64,000 nt of DNA from NCBI GenBank assembly GCA_035798135.1, contig JAPFBR010000003.1:372001-436000 (forward strand). The letters are read 5' to 3'. Of this stretch, positions 17,700-26,778 are shown one piece after another. Both the position numbers and the translations under genes were made by a program. The notes below the pieces were generated by a model. It searched no databases, was not told where the DNA came from, and was given only the letters and a program-made list of their open reading frames with translations. The DNA comes from Sediminicola sp035798135. GTDB taxonomy: Bacteria > Bacteroidota > Bacteroidia > Flavobacteriales > Flavobacteriaceae. Position 1 is the first letter of the stretch; the number at the start of each line of letters is the position of its first letter.

Positions 17700-18542
17700 C
17701 TACTGAAATATATGAACATCTCTTTGTGGGAATGGAATGCTGATATTGTGTTCCCTGAATTTGTCGTTGATCTTAAACCTTATTTCACTTTTTAATTTCG
17801 GATCGCCGAAACTGTCATTAATAAAAAAATTGATGGAAAATAAAAGGGCCGAATCTCCAAAATCTTCAAATAGCACAAATGACTTCGGGCTTTTCAACAC
17901 CCCTTTTTGTGAGACAACCACTTCCTCCAATAATTTTGTCACCAATCGTACATCACTCCCATATGCCACCCCTACTTTTACACTTTCCCTTGTCGTTCGG
18001 TGATTTTGGGTATAATTGTAGATACTATCCGTTAAAAAAATATGGTTTGGAATAACAATAACCTTATCGTCCCGTGTTATAGCCCTAGTGGTCCTCAGTC
18101 TAATTTCGAATACCTTACCAATCTTATCTTCAACCTCAATAATATCCCCTACGTGTAAGGATTGGTCAAGAATGATCAAAACACCCGATATTATATCTTG
18201 AAACAAATACTGCAGGGCAAATCCAAGACCTATAAATAGGGCAGCCGAAGCTGTCAACATTACTGTTAGATTAACTCCAGAGGCATGCAATACCGTAAAA
18301 ACAACAAACATGTACAGGAGATATTTAAAAAATCCGAATATACTTACGAATTTGTTTCTATCCTCCTCAGGCAACTTGGAGGTTACCACCTTGTGCACGA
18401 ATTTCAAAAGAAAGGTAACAATGACAAGAACAATGATTACCGTTAAAATGGTCCCCACATTAATGTTTATGGTATCACCTGGCAAAACCTTAAGTGATAA
18501 AAAATCCTTGAATTCCGCCCAAACCTCTTTTAAATTATCCAT
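17700..18542 (-). CDS. Small-conductance mechanosensitive channel (MscS family)
   Basis: A 280-residue inner-membrane channel with three N-terminal helices, a pore helix rich in Ala and Gly (ASAALFIGLGFALQYLFQD), and the MscS beta domain with DQSLHVGDIIEVEDKIGKV and VIPNHIFLTDSIYNYT. The length is close to E. coli MscS (286). It starts 1 bp after the stop of the ABC permease gene, so it is the last gene of a three-gene operon. It probably releases osmolytes on hypo-osmotic shock. Confidence 0.92.
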   Translation of the reverse strand: MDNLKEVWAEFKDFLSLKVLPGDTININVGTILTVIIVLVIVTFLLKFVHKVVTSKLPEEDRNKFVSIFGFFKYLLYMFVVFTVLHASGVNLTVMLTASAALFIGLGFALQYLFQDIISGVLIILDQSLHVGDIIEVEDKIGKVFEIRLRTTRAITRDDKVIVIPNHIFLTDSIYNYTQNHRTTRESVKVGVAYGSDVRLVTKLLEEVVVSQKGVLKSPKSFVLFEDFGDSALLFSINFFINDSFGDPKLKSEIRFKINDKFREHNISIPFPQRDVHIFQ

Positions 18543-18543
18543 C

Positions 18544-19875
18544 TTAATATTTTAACCATTTAAAGATTTCTTTATAACTGGGCTTTTTCCCATACATTAA
18601 AATACCAACACGGTAGATTTTGGCGGCCAACCAAACAATACCAATAAAGGTAACGATCAATAGCGCTATGGAAGTGATCAATTGCCAAATAGGGACCCCT
18701 CCTTCCCCAAGGCCTCCTGGCAACCTCATCATCATTACAATGGGAGATGTTAGGGGGAATAATGAAAATGCAACAGCAATGGGTCCGTGCGGATTATTGA
18801 ATACAGAAAAGAATCCTACATAGATCCCTAGCATAAGGGGCAAAATGATAGGGAAAATAAATTGTTGTGTATCCGTCTCATTATCAACCGCCGCCCCAAT
18901 AGCCGCATATATGGAACTATAGATCAAATATCCAAGAATAAAGTAGACCAGAAAAAAGCTTATGAGCATTGCCCAAGGTATCTGAAATAATTCATTGGCA
19001 TACAACTGCATCGTTTCATTGGCACTACTTGGCGTAATACCCCCTACAGTAGGCCCAATATTGCTCCCATTGCTAAGAGCGGCAGGTTCAATGCCAAAAA
19101 CAAGTATGACCACTGAAAGCATTAGCCCCCCAGAAACGATCCAAATAGCAAATTGGGTAATGCCAGCTAAGGAAGTGCCAATAATTTTTCCCAACATCAA
19201 CTGAAAAGGTTTTACGGAAGAAATAATGACTTCAATAATCCTACTGGTTTTTTCCTCTATGACACTTCTCATGACAAATCCGCCATAAATAATAATGAAC
19301 ATCATAATAAGGTATCCGAATCCTCCTCCAATAATGGCTTTAATCTCATTGATGCCCTTTAAATTTTGTTCCCCATTAAAAGTGGTAGTATTCATCTGGT
19401 AATGCTTATCCATGGCTTCAAAATCAGCTACAGAGACTCCTAAATCCTGTATTCTTCCAAGTCTCAACCGGTCCTGAAAAGTATCCTCCAAAATTTCAAG
19501 AATTGACGTGCTTGGAGAGTCCTTGCTAAAAAAAACCGCATTTTGGGCCACTGTTTCCAGATTCCCGTTATTGGGAATGTGCAATAGTCCATAATATCCC
19601 AAACTTGTTGTGGAATCCATAGCGGCCTGAAGGCTAATATCCCTAAAATTGATATAGGAGAGATTGTCCGTAGTAAGAAAATCATTGGCAAAGTAATCAC
19701 TCTCGTTTAAGATAGTAATGACACGCTCCTCATTATCGTTTACCTTAGTCAAATAAGCAATCAGCACAACCATACCCACCATAAGGATGGGACTTAAAAA
19801 GGTCATGATCACAAAGGATTTATTCCTAACCTTTGCCAAGTATTCCCTTTTTATAATAAGTAGAAGCTTATTCAT
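18544..19875 (-). CDS. ABC-2 type transporter permease (NatB/YhaP-like)
   Basis: A 443-residue permease. I start it at 19875 (MNKLLLIIKREYLAKVRNKS), the family start. The longer frame to 19938 lies inside the ATPase gene. A first helix (MTFLSPILMVGMVVLIAYL) is followed by a ~150-residue external domain and about five more helices near the C-terminus, with the signature VRSVIEEKTSRIIEVIISSVKPFQLMLGK (in parts: EEKTSRIIEVIISS). It overlaps the ATPase stop by 8 bp. It is probably an exporter of a lipid, peptide or Na+, substrate unknown. Confidence 0.9.
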   Translation of the reverse strand: MNKLLLIIKREYLAKVRNKSFVIMTFLSPILMVGMVVLIAYLTKVNDNEERVITILNESDYFANDFLTTDNLSYINFRDISLQAAMDSTTSLGYYGLLHIPNNGNLETVAQNAVFFSKDSPSTSILEILEDTFQDRLRLGRIQDLGVSVADFEAMDKHYQMNTTTFNGEQNLKGINEIKAIIGGGFGYLIMMFIIIYGGFVMRSVIEEKTSRIIEVIISSVKPFQLMLGKIIGTSLAGITQFAIWIVSGGLMLSVVILVFGIEPAALSNGSNIGPTVGGITPSSANETMQLYANELFQIPWAMLISFFLVYFILGYLIYSSIYAAIGAAVDNETDTQQFIFPIILPLMLGIYVGFFSVFNNPHGPIAVAFSLFPLTSPIVMMMRLPGGLGEGGVPIWQLITSIALLIVTFIGIVWLAAKIYRVGILMYGKKPSYKEIFKWLKY

Positions 19876-20803
19876 TCGTATTTTTCCTTTGGATGGTTTG
19901 AATAAAAATTTCGTTTGCCGATGGAATGGTCTCCACAAAATGATTGATATTCGCTTTGGAGGACAAATGGGCTAAAAGGTCGCCCGTATGGTTGTTGGGC
20001 AATTGGATGGTGAAATCCAATTGATTTTCTTCCCTTAAAAAAATAGGTGCGGATATCGCAAATTTCTGTTGCAATTCATTCAGCAAGCTATCCCCATGCA
20101 GTACTTCCAGCCCAACCTTAAAAACGTTGTTCTTATAGGCCTTTTTTATCTCGGATAATTTCCCATCCAGTATTTTTTCCGACTTATGGATAAGGGCTAT
20201 ATATTCACAGAGTTCTTCTACTGATTCCATCCGATGGGTAGAAAAAATTATTGAAGTGCCGTTTTCTTTTAAATTGAGAATCTCATCTTTGATAAGATTG
20301 GCATTTATAGGATCAAAACCACTAAAAGGCTCATCAAAGATCAATAGCTTGGGTTGGTGCAGAACGGTTACTATAAACTGAATTTTTTGCGCCATTCCCT
20401 TGGAAAGTTCCTGTACCTTTTTACCCCACCAGTCCCCTATTTCCAATCTTTCGAACCAATATTTTAATCGTTCCCTAGCCTCTGTTTTTGAAAGTCCCTT
20501 CAATTGTGCTAAGTACAATGCTTGTTCCCCAACCTTCATACTTTTATAGAGTCCTCTTTCTTCTGGCAGATACCCAATTGAGGAAATATGATGGGGTTGC
20601 AGTGGTTTCCCATCAAAATATACCTTCCCGCTATCTGGATGGGTAATTTGATTAATTATCCTGATCAAAGTGGTTTTTCCAGCACCATTTGGTCCAAGGA
20701 GCCCGTAAATACTATTCTTTGGGATTTCAAGGGAAACATTTGTAAGCGCTGCATGGTCACCAAATTGTTTGGAGACACTATCAGCTACTAAAATAGAGTT
20801 CAT
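19868..20803 (-). CDS. ABC transporter ATP-binding protein
   Basis: A 311-residue ATPase partner of the ABC-2 permease downstream. It has Walker A GPNGAGKTT, a Q-loop (GYLPEERGLYK), the signature LSKGMAQKIQF, Walker B LLIFDEP, the D-loop SGFDP and the H-loop STHRM. A C-terminal accessory domain (about 215-311, DUF4162-like) follows. The signature LSKGM instead of LSGGQ is typical for this NatA-like subgroup. First gene of the ATPase-permease-MscS operon. Confidence 0.92.
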   Translation of the reverse strand: MNSILVADSVSKQFGDHAALTNVSLEIPKNSIYGLLGPNGAGKTTLIRIINQITHPDSGKVYFDGKPLQPHHISSIGYLPEERGLYKSMKVGEQALYLAQLKGLSKTEARERLKYWFERLEIGDWWGKKVQELSKGMAQKIQFIVTVLHQPKLLIFDEPFSGFDPINANLIKDEILNLKENGTSIIFSTHRMESVEELCEYIALIHKSEKILDGKLSEIKKAYKNNVFKVGLEVLHGDSLLNELQQKFAISAPIFLREENQLDFTIQLPNNHTGDLLAHLSSKANINHFVETIPSANEIFIQTIQRKNTNE

Positions 20804-20817
20804 GTATGCAATTTTTC

Positions 20818-20825
20818 CAAAGATA
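20818..20825 (-). promoter_or_regulatory. -7 box of the ABC-MscS operon promoter
   Basis: The minus strand reads TATCTTTG 15 bp before the ATPase start codon. Confidence 0.5.
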
Positions 20826-20867
20826 ATTAAATGCTTTAAAAGGAGATTTGAGTTTCGGATGTTTTAT

Positions 20868-20905
20868 TAAAAACAAAACCCACCCTTATCAGAAATAAGG
20901 ATGGG
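20868..20905 (-). terminator. Terminator of grpE-dnaJ operon
   Basis: An 11-bp near-perfect stem (20879-20889 with 20895-20905) is followed on the minus strand by a T-rich run. Confidence 0.7.
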
Positions 20906-20996
20906 AAAAAAATTGCTATGAAAAAGAAAATTAATATTGGTTTCCCAATACTAAACCAAATATACGTTTTTTATTTAAAATGAAAATTAATATTCC

Positions 20997-22127
20997 CTAA
21001 GAGAACATGTCCTTCACTTTTTCAAAAAATGATTTATCAGATTTCTCCGGATTGGGAACAAAATTTTCATGGTTTTGCATGCGTTCAAAAAATTCCCTTT
21101 GTTCCTTATTGGCTTCCTTTGGGGTCCATACATTGACATGGACCAGAAGATCTCCGGCACCATATCCGTTTAGACTGGCGATTCCTTTGCCTCTCAACCT
21201 TAAAATCTTGCCGGACTGTATACCTGCTTCCAATTTTATTCTCACCTTTCCGGTTACAGAATCTATTTCCTTTGAGGTACCTAAAACGGCCTCTGAAAAG
21301 CTTATATAAACGTCGTAATGCAAGTTATCCCCTTCTCGTTTCAGGGTGTCGTGTTCTTCCGTTTCTATGGAGACCAATAAGTCTCCGGGAACACCATTAC
21401 CTGGTGCGTCGTTCCCTTTTCCGGATACTTTTAACTGCATACCTTCCTCTACACCGCCAGGTATCTTTATGGAAACGGTTTCTTCCTTAATGATCAAGCC
21501 GTGCGCATCAGCTTCGCTAGGCTTTTTATCTATGGCCTGTCCACTACCACCACAAGAACTACATGTTGCTGCGGTCTGCATTCTCCCCAAAATGGTATTG
21601 GTGATTTTTGTCACCTGTCCCATTCCACCACAAGTGGAGCAAGTGGTATATGTAACTCCCTCCGCTTGGATCTTTCTCCTTACTTTTACTGTTTTTTCAA
21701 CACCATTGGCCACTTCCTCCAAGGTTAGTTTGACCCTAATCCTCAAATTGCTCCCTTTAACCCTGCGTTGTTGGCCACCACCGCCAAAACCGCTGAAGCC
21801 ACCAAAGCCGCCGCCCCCGCCGCCAAAGGCACTGCCGAAAATATCACCGAACTGACTGAATATGTCATCCATATTCATACCACCTCCGCCACCGAAACCT
21901 CCGCCCTCAAATGCGGCATGTCCGTATTGGTCGTATCTGGCCCTTTTATTTGGGTCACTGAGAACCTCATAGGCCTCAGCTGCTTTTTTGAACATTTCTT
22001 CGGCCTTGGAATCACCAGGATTTTTGTCAGGGTGAAATTCAATAGCTTTTTTGCGATAGCCTTTTTTAATTTCGGCAGCAGTCGCGTTTTTTCCAATTCC
22101 TAAAATGTCGTAATAATCTTCCTTCAT
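20997..22127 (-). CDS. dnaJ: Chaperone DnaJ with reduced zinc-finger region
   Basis: A 376-residue DnaK co-chaperone. The J-domain (1-70) has the HPD motif in IEFHPDKNPGD, followed by a Gly/Phe-rich stretch (about 75-120) and the C-terminal beta domains. The zinc region shows only two CxxCxGxG repeats (CSTCGGMG and CSSCGGSG) where most DnaJ proteins have four, so it should bind one Zn instead of two. As I recall, flavobacterial DnaJ proteins share this. It follows grpE with a 9-bp gap. Confidence 0.95.
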   Translation of the reverse strand: MKEDYYDILGIGKNATAAEIKKGYRKKAIEFHPDKNPGDSKAEEMFKKAAEAYEVLSDPNKRARYDQYGHAAFEGGGFGGGGGMNMDDIFSQFGDIFGSAFGGGGGGFGGFSGFGGGGQQRRVKGSNLRIRVKLTLEEVANGVEKTVKVRRKIQAEGVTYTTCSTCGGMGQVTKITNTILGRMQTAATCSSCGGSGQAIDKKPSEADAHGLIIKEETVSIKIPGGVEEGMQLKVSGKGNDAPGNGVPGDLLVSIETEEHDTLKREGDNLHYDVYISFSEAVLGTSKEIDSVTGKVRIKLEAGIQSGKILRLRGKGIASLNGYGAGDLLVHVNVWTPKEANKEQREFFERMQNHENFVPNPEKSDKSFFEKVKDMFS

Positions 22128-22136
22128 ACTTTAAAT

Positions 22137-22709
22137 TTAGTTCCCAACAACTACTTTTGGATGACGAATAATTTTATCCCCAAGGGTAAAACCTTTTTCT
22201 ATAACGTCTATAATTTTACCTTTCAATTTTTTGTCAGGTGCTGGTATCTGTGTTATGGCGTCATGCAGTTCCGCATCAAAACTATCTCCTTGTTTCACTT
22301 CAAGTTCCTGCAGTCCCTTGCCCTTTAAAATTTCATTAAATTTATTATTAATCAGCTCTATGCCCTTGTACATCTCCTTATCATCTGATTTTGCCAATTC
22401 TTTCATGGCACGTTCAAAATCATCTATGACTGGCAATAAAGAAACTATTACTTCCTGACCTGCCGTTTTGAACAACTCCATTCGTTCTTTGGAAGTACGT
22501 CTCTTATAATTTTCGAATTCTGCAAAAAGTCGTAAAAACTTATCTTTTTCTTTGGACAAATCCTCTTGTAATTGTTCCTCAGTCGTCAATTCAACTAGAG
22601 ACTCCAAATTGTCCCCACCATCATTGGCTTCAGTATCTTTCATCCCATCATTGGTTTGCGCATCGGAAACCATTTCTTCCATTTCTTCTGCTTTATTTTT
22701 CTTGCTCAT
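22137..22709 (-). CDS. grpE: Nucleotide exchange factor GrpE
   Basis: A 190-residue GrpE that releases ADP from DnaK. The acidic N-terminus is probably disordered. The long coiled-coil helix (about 55-100, LRLFAEFENYKRRTSKERME) is followed by the beta domain GDSFDAELHDAITQIPA, with IIDVIEKGFTLGDKIIRHPKVVV closing the fold (written in parts: EKGFTLGDKIIRHPKVVVGN). First gene of grpE-dnaJ. dnaK is not in the window. Confidence 0.95.
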   Translation of the reverse strand: MSKKNKAEEMEEMVSDAQTNDGMKDTEANDGGDNLESLVELTTEEQLQEDLSKEKDKFLRLFAEFENYKRRTSKERMELFKTAGQEVIVSLLPVIDDFERAMKELAKSDDKEMYKGIELINNKFNEILKGKGLQELEVKQGDSFDAELHDAITQIPAPDKKLKGKIIDVIEKGFTLGDKIIRHPKVVVGN

Positions 22710-22744
22710 TTCTATGTCTTTATAATCGTAGTAAATTCAGATGG

Positions 22745-22752
22745 CAAAAGTA
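22745..22752 (-). promoter_or_regulatory. -7 box of grpE-dnaJ promoter
   Basis: The minus strand reads TACTTTTG 35 bp before the grpE start. A TTTG (22774-22777 on the minus strand) lies 21 bp further upstream as a possible -33 element. Confidence 0.55.
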
Positions 22753-22794
22753 CTGCCAATTCTTTAAAAATGTCAAAATGTCATTAAACTTTAT

Positions 22795-22822
22795 AAAAAA
22801 ACATCCACTTTAGGCGGATGTT
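22795..22822 (-). terminator. Intrinsic terminator of the TIGR01777 gene
   Basis: On the minus strand AACATCC pairs with GGATGTT across a 9-nt loop, followed by T7. Confidence 0.75.
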
Positions 22823-22859
22823 GTTTATGTATTGGACTCCTTATAGTTTTCCTGTCCCT

Positions 22860-23822
22860 TCAGCTTAAAAACTCGGTTTGGGAAACGGGATTATCTTGTT
22901 TTTCCTTGTTAGCGTTAGAATAAATACCTTCCAATGCTTTACAAATATTTTGGTAATGGAAATTGAATCCTTCTTCTTCAATTTTCTTGCTACTCACCCG
23001 TTGGCTTGCAAATAATATATAGGACATTTCCCCAAGAATCAATTTCATCGCGAATTGTGGGATATTTGGCAGAAACAAAGGCTTGTTCAACTCCTTGGCA
23101 ATTTCCTTTACCAATTTGTTGTTGGATATAGGATTGGGAGCAACACCGTTAAATACCCCTTGTGCCTTATTTTTCACCATAAAAAGGAACATTCTGGACA
23201 AATCGTTGATATGGATCCAAGACTGCCATTGGTCACCTGCCCCAAACGAAGCACCAACATAATTATTTATGGGCTTTGCCATTTCCGGTAACGCACCTCC
23301 TTTTGCAGAAAGGACCAGGCCCATTCTTATTTTTGCAACACTAAAGTTGAATTTATTGAACGTATCGGCCTCCTTTTCCCAGGCTTGGACAACCTCGCCC
23401 AAAAAACTATCATCCACACCTTCTTCATCTTCAGAATAGTAACTGGCAAGGGAATCTGGGTAAATACCTATGGCAGAAGCAGATATAAAAGATTCGATTT
23501 TTTTGGAATCAACCCTTTCCAAACCACTTCTCAATGTTTTTAAACTATTTATTCTACTATTGAGAATGGCTTTCTTGTTCCTTGCCGTCCATCGTTTGGA
23601 AATGGATACGCCTGCCAAATTTATGATAGAGGTAACCCCATCAAAACATTCTAGGTCAATGTCACCTTTTGAAGGGTTCCAATAAAAACCTTTATAATTG
23701 GTATGGGATACAATTTTCTTTTTGCTTGTGGAAAGGTAATTAACGTCAATATTTTTCTTCTGGCACAACTCAACAATCGCTGATCCTACTAAACCCGTCG
23801 CACCTGTTATTAATATTTTCAT
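22860..23822 (-). CDS. TIGR01777-family NAD(P)-binding protein (YfcH/SDR39U1-like)
   Basis: A 320-residue extended short-chain dehydrogenase of the TIGR01777 epimerase group. The Rossmann motif ITGATGLVGSAIVE is at the very N-terminus once the start is set to 23822. The 15 upstream residues of the longer frame have no family support. Further family segments are YWNPSKGDID, VINLAGVSISKRW, SASAIGIYPD and the C-terminal DUF1731-like part from about residue 235. The biochemical activity of the family is not firmly known. It is monocistronic. Confidence 0.88.
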   Translation of the reverse strand: MKILITGATGLVGSAIVELCQKKNIDVNYLSTSKKKIVSHTNYKGFYWNPSKGDIDLECFDGVTSIINLAGVSISKRWTARNKKAILNSRINSLKTLRSGLERVDSKKIESFISASAIGIYPDSLASYYSEDEEGVDDSFLGEVVQAWEKEADTFNKFNFSVAKIRMGLVLSAKGGALPEMAKPINNYVGASFGAGDQWQSWIHINDLSRMFLFMVKNKAQGVFNGVAPNPISNNKLVKEIAKELNKPLFLPNIPQFAMKLILGEMSYILFASQRVSSKKIEEEGFNFHYQNICKALEGIYSNANKEKQDNPVSQTEFLS

Positions 23823-23936
23823 GTTAAATTTTGAGGTAAAGGTATGGGTTTTAGGTAGGGAGGTCAAACGCTTTAATTAAGGTTTAACAGTATTGGTCAA
23901 CAATAACTTAAGGAAATTATAAATTTATGTTATTAT

Positions 23937-24620
23937 TTAACTTTTATCCGAGTCCAATGTAGTTTTCACAGCACGCAGCATCTCCCTTTTACCAGGAGGC
24001 CCGGGCAAGCGTTCCACATTAAAACCAACGGCTTGCATGGCCCTGCGAACACTTCCCTTGGCCGCATAGGTGACCAACACCCCATTTTGACCAAGTGCAT
24101 TGAACATTTTTTGAAAGATGGCCTCTGTCCACAGTTCTGGCTGTACCCGAGCACCAAAGGCATCGAAATAAATTAGGTTATACCGATCACTATCTTCAAT
24201 ATCCATAAAGTCCTTCTGTTGCTTATATAGGGTGAATTTATCGGTCAGATTTATGCTTTCTTCCCAAGGTGCATCGTGCATCTTTTCGAAACCTGTGGCA
24301 AGTGCATGGGCATTTAGTTGATTTATATAATCCAATTGCTCCACCTCTTCCTTGGTTACAGGGTACGCCTCCACCCCTGTATACGCAACCTCCAAGTTGT
24401 ATTTATCGGCTTCCTTCCAAGTAATCAGGGCATTCAGACCCGTACCAAAACCAATTTCAAGGATTTCAACCTTCCTGTTTTCAAAAAGCGATAGTCCATG
24501 CTTTATAAATACATGATATGCTTCTTGGACAGCACCATGCTTGGAATGGTACTGTTCGTCCCATTCTTCAATTTGTATGGTCTTTGAACCATCTGAGGTG
24601 GTGATGATCTTTCGTTTCAT
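23937..24620 (-). CDS. MnmC-like tRNA methyltransferase domain protein
   Basis: A 227-residue SAM methyltransferase like the N-terminal (MnmD) half of MnmC, which finishes mnm5s2U34 in tRNA. The family start is DGSKTIQIEEWDEQYHSKHGAVQEAYHVF (split here: the motif is YHSKHGAVQEA). It is followed by the SAM site EILEIGFGTGLNAL, VAYTGVEAYPV, IYFDAFGARVQPELWT and the closing VERLPGPPGKREMLRA. No FAD domain is present, so it is a stand-alone methyltransferase. It begins 1 bp after the DUF4920 gene. Confidence 0.88.
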   Translation of the reverse strand: MKRKIITTSDGSKTIQIEEWDEQYHSKHGAVQEAYHVFIKHGLSLFENRKVEILEIGFGTGLNALITWKEADKYNLEVAYTGVEAYPVTKEEVEQLDYINQLNAHALATGFEKMHDAPWEESINLTDKFTLYKQQKDFMDIEDSDRYNLIYFDAFGARVQPELWTEAIFQKMFNALGQNGVLVTYAAKGSVRRAMQAVGFNVERLPGPPGKREMLRAVKTTLDSDKS

Positions 24621-24621
24621 A

Positions 24622-25125
24622 TTATTGTTTTATCAAGACCCCGTTGGCCTCGAAACTATACGTTTTCTTTGGTTTAAGTATCAATGCCAATTCAACATCC
24701 GATTTGCCGGCATCTTTTGCAAAATGTTTTTGGTCTTCAATGGATTGTAGTTCAACAAAAGCCTTTCCCATGACCACCACTTCTTTGCCTACTATATCTT
24801 TGGGCATAAAAAATCCATAATCCTTAAACCGCACCATCGCTTCTTCTCCATCTTCCAATTTCAACTTCATCCAACATCCTTTGGCCTGACATACCTCTGA
24901 AACGGTAGCATTAAATTTTGAAGAAAGGGTATCGGATACGGATAGCTTTTGATAACTTTTCCACATATCTGATTGGGAAACGGCGCCAATGGACTGAATT
25001 TCATCGCCATAGGTACTGTATTTTACTGCCTCAACAGTTGTTTCCTTGACTTTTGGTGTAGATTTTACATCCTTGCAAGAGATATTCACTAGTATTAAAA
25101 CAAGCAATATGTTAAAACTTTTCAT
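24622..25125 (-). CDS. DUF4920 lipoprotein
   Basis: A 167-residue envelope lipoprotein. With the start at 25125 it has a lipobox, ILVNISC, with the lipidated Cys at residue 17. The conserved body includes KFNATVSEVCQAKGCWMKLK and EAMVRFKDYGFFMPKDIVGK, the DUF4920 signature with a CxxxGCW motif suited to metal or heme-type binding. Its function is unknown. It is first in a tight two-gene unit with the MnmC-like gene. Confidence 0.8.
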   Translation of the reverse strand: MKSFNILLVLILVNISCKDVKSTPKVKETTVEAVKYSTYGDEIQSIGAVSQSDMWKSYQKLSVSDTLSSKFNATVSEVCQAKGCWMKLKLEDGEEAMVRFKDYGFFMPKDIVGKEVVVMGKAFVELQSIEDQKHFAKDAGKSDVELALILKPKKTYSFEANGVLIKQ

Positions 25126-25231
25126 ATCTGATAAATATTTGTTCCAGAACACAAATTTGGTCTTTTTTAAACAAAAAAAGAAGGGCAATTAGTGATAATT
25201 CATTAATTTTATTGCCATAAATCTGAATTGA

Positions 25232-26296
25232 ATGGATACGAGTGTAAAGAATGTTATCGTGGAAAAAGCGAAAACATCAAAAATTGACCAAGTAGATTTC
25301 AATAATCTATCATTTGGGAGTATAGTTACAGATCACATGATGGTATGCAATTATAAGGATGGTGCTTGGGAAAATCCAAAAATAGTCCCTTATCAGCCCA
25401 TTACATTGGATCCCTCCTCTAAAATATTTCACTACGGGCAATCTGTATTTGAAGGTATGAAGGCTTATAAGGATACGGATAACAATGTTTGGTTGTTCCG
25501 CCCTTTGGAGAACCAAAAACGCATCAATATATCATCCAAGAGATTAGCCATTCCCGAATTCCCAGAAGAATATTTCATGGAAGGTCTAAAGGCACTGCTA
25601 AAACTGGAACAACAGTGGATTCCACAAACTGAAGGCAGCTCCCTTTATATCAGGCCATTTGTGTTCGCTACAGGTAAAGGGTTTCACGCCTCTCCTGCCA
25701 ATGAATATAAATTCATCATTGCATGCGCCCCTTCAGGACCATACTTTTCAGGTAAGGTGAAGGTATTGATAGAAGAAACATATTCCAGATCAGCAAACGG
25801 GGGTGTTGGTTTTGCCAAAGCAGGAGGTAACTATGCAGGGCAATTTTACCCTACTCAATTAGCTGTTGCAAAAGGTTACAACCAGGTTATTTGGACGGAT
25901 GACAATACCCATGAATACATTGAGGAAGCAGGGGCAATGAACATCTTCGTCAGAATCAATGACACCTTGATCACTAGTCCTACCAGCGATAGAATATTGG
26001 ATGGTATTACCAGGAAGAGTTTGATAGAACTTGCCAAAGACGAAGGAATTAATGTTGAAGTACGCAAGATTACCGTCAAAGAAGTCGTAGAAGCATCTAA
26101 AAATGGCACTTTGATGGAAATGTTCGGCGCAGGAACTGCTGCCGTAATATCTCCGATCTCGGCTTTTGGTTACAGAGAGAAAGATTATGATCTCCCTGAA
26201 TTGGAAAACAGTTATGCTTCACTATTAAAAAAACGCATCACCGATATACAATACAACAGAGCCGAAGATAAATTTGGCTGGAGGTACAAATTATAA
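25232..26296 (+). CDS. ilvE: Branched-chain amino acid aminotransferase
   Basis: A 354-residue PLP fold-type IV aminotransferase for Val, Leu and Ile synthesis and breakdown. It shows family segments IFHYGQSVFEGMKAYK, LYIRPFVFATGKGF, AKAGGNYAGQ (PLP region), EYIEEAGAMNIFV and the TSPTSDRILDGITRKS signature, with the C-terminal EMFGAGTAAVISPI. The length fits the mitochondrial/bacterial BCAT2 type. The start at 25232 gives a leader of about 40 residues that is usual in this subtype. Monocistronic, ending at a shared terminator. Confidence 0.93.
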   Translation: MDTSVKNVIVEKAKTSKIDQVDFNNLSFGSIVTDHMMVCNYKDGAWENPKIVPYQPITLDPSSKIFHYGQSVFEGMKAYKDTDNNVWLFRPLENQKRINISSKRLAIPEFPEEYFMEGLKALLKLEQQWIPQTEGSSLYIRPFVFATGKGFHASPANEYKFIIACAPSGPYFSGKVKVLIEETYSRSANGGVGFAKAGGNYAGQFYPTQLAVAKGYNQVIWTDDNTHEYIEEAGAMNIFVRINDTLITSPTSDRILDGITRKSLIELAKDEGINVEVRKITVKEVVEASKNGTLMEMFGAGTAAVISPISAFGYREKDYDLPELENSYASLLKKRITDIQYNRAEDKFGWRYKL

Positions 26297-26314
26297 ATCA
26301 AAAGATTTATCCAT

Positions 26315-26349
26315 AAAATGGCACCTTAGCAAGGTGCCATTTTTTTTTA
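26315..26349. terminator. Bidirectional intrinsic terminator
   Basis: A perfect 10-bp stem (26318-26327 with 26331-26340), extended by A and T runs, sits between ilvE and the convergent MazG-like gene. Confidence 0.87.
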
Positions 26350-26736
26350 TTTCTTATCCAAGATTTCCTTGATATTAGGTTTAAAATAATTGGGGCCTTT
26401 TAAAACTTTCCCGTCTTCCCTGTAGATAGGTTTTCCATGTTCATCCAATTTACTCATATTGCTTCGCTGTATCTCTTCAAAAACCTCCTCTATCTTATAT
26501 TGCATGCCGTGTTCCAATATAGTACCGCACAATATATACAACATATCCCCTAAGGCATCGGCCACTTCCACCAGATCCTTATTATTGGCAGCTTCCAAAT
26601 ATTCTTTATTCTCCTCATCCATTAAATTGAACCGGAGTAAATTTTTACTTGCCCCCAAATCGGCCTTTGCGGAACTGGACACACCCAGACCAAATGAACT
26701 GTGGAATAGCTCTACTGCTTGAAGTTTACGTTTCAT
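26347..26736 (-). CDS. MazG-like nucleoside triphosphate pyrophosphohydrolase
   Basis: A 129-residue all-alpha NTP pyrophosphatase-type protein. The metal-binding ExxE...ExxD pattern is visible in FNLMDEENKEYLEAA and LVEVADALGDMLYILCGT. The C-terminal DEHGKPIYREDGKVLKGP hairpin is typical of the phage/bacterial MazG-like subgroup. It probably cleans up damaged or excess nucleotides. Confidence 0.85.
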   Translation of the reverse strand: MKRKLQAVELFHSSFGLGVSSSAKADLGASKNLLRFNLMDEENKEYLEAANNKDLVEVADALGDMLYILCGTILEHGMQYKIEEVFEEIQRSNMSKLDEHGKPIYREDGKVLKGPNYFKPNIKEILDKK

Positions 26737-26754
26737 TATTGATGTATTTTAAGT

Positions 26755-26762
26755 TAGCTTTG
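26755..26762 (+). promoter_or_regulatory. -7 box for the 62-residue membrane protein
   Basis: TAGCTTTG lies 16 bp before the ATG at 26779. Confidence 0.5.
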
Positions 26763-26778
26763 CGTAAAAATAAAAAAT

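Noticed and set aside
21346..21855. 169-codon frame opposite dnaJ
   Set aside because: It is the antisense of a Gly-rich and Cys-rich coding region and has Pro-rich, low-complexity content.
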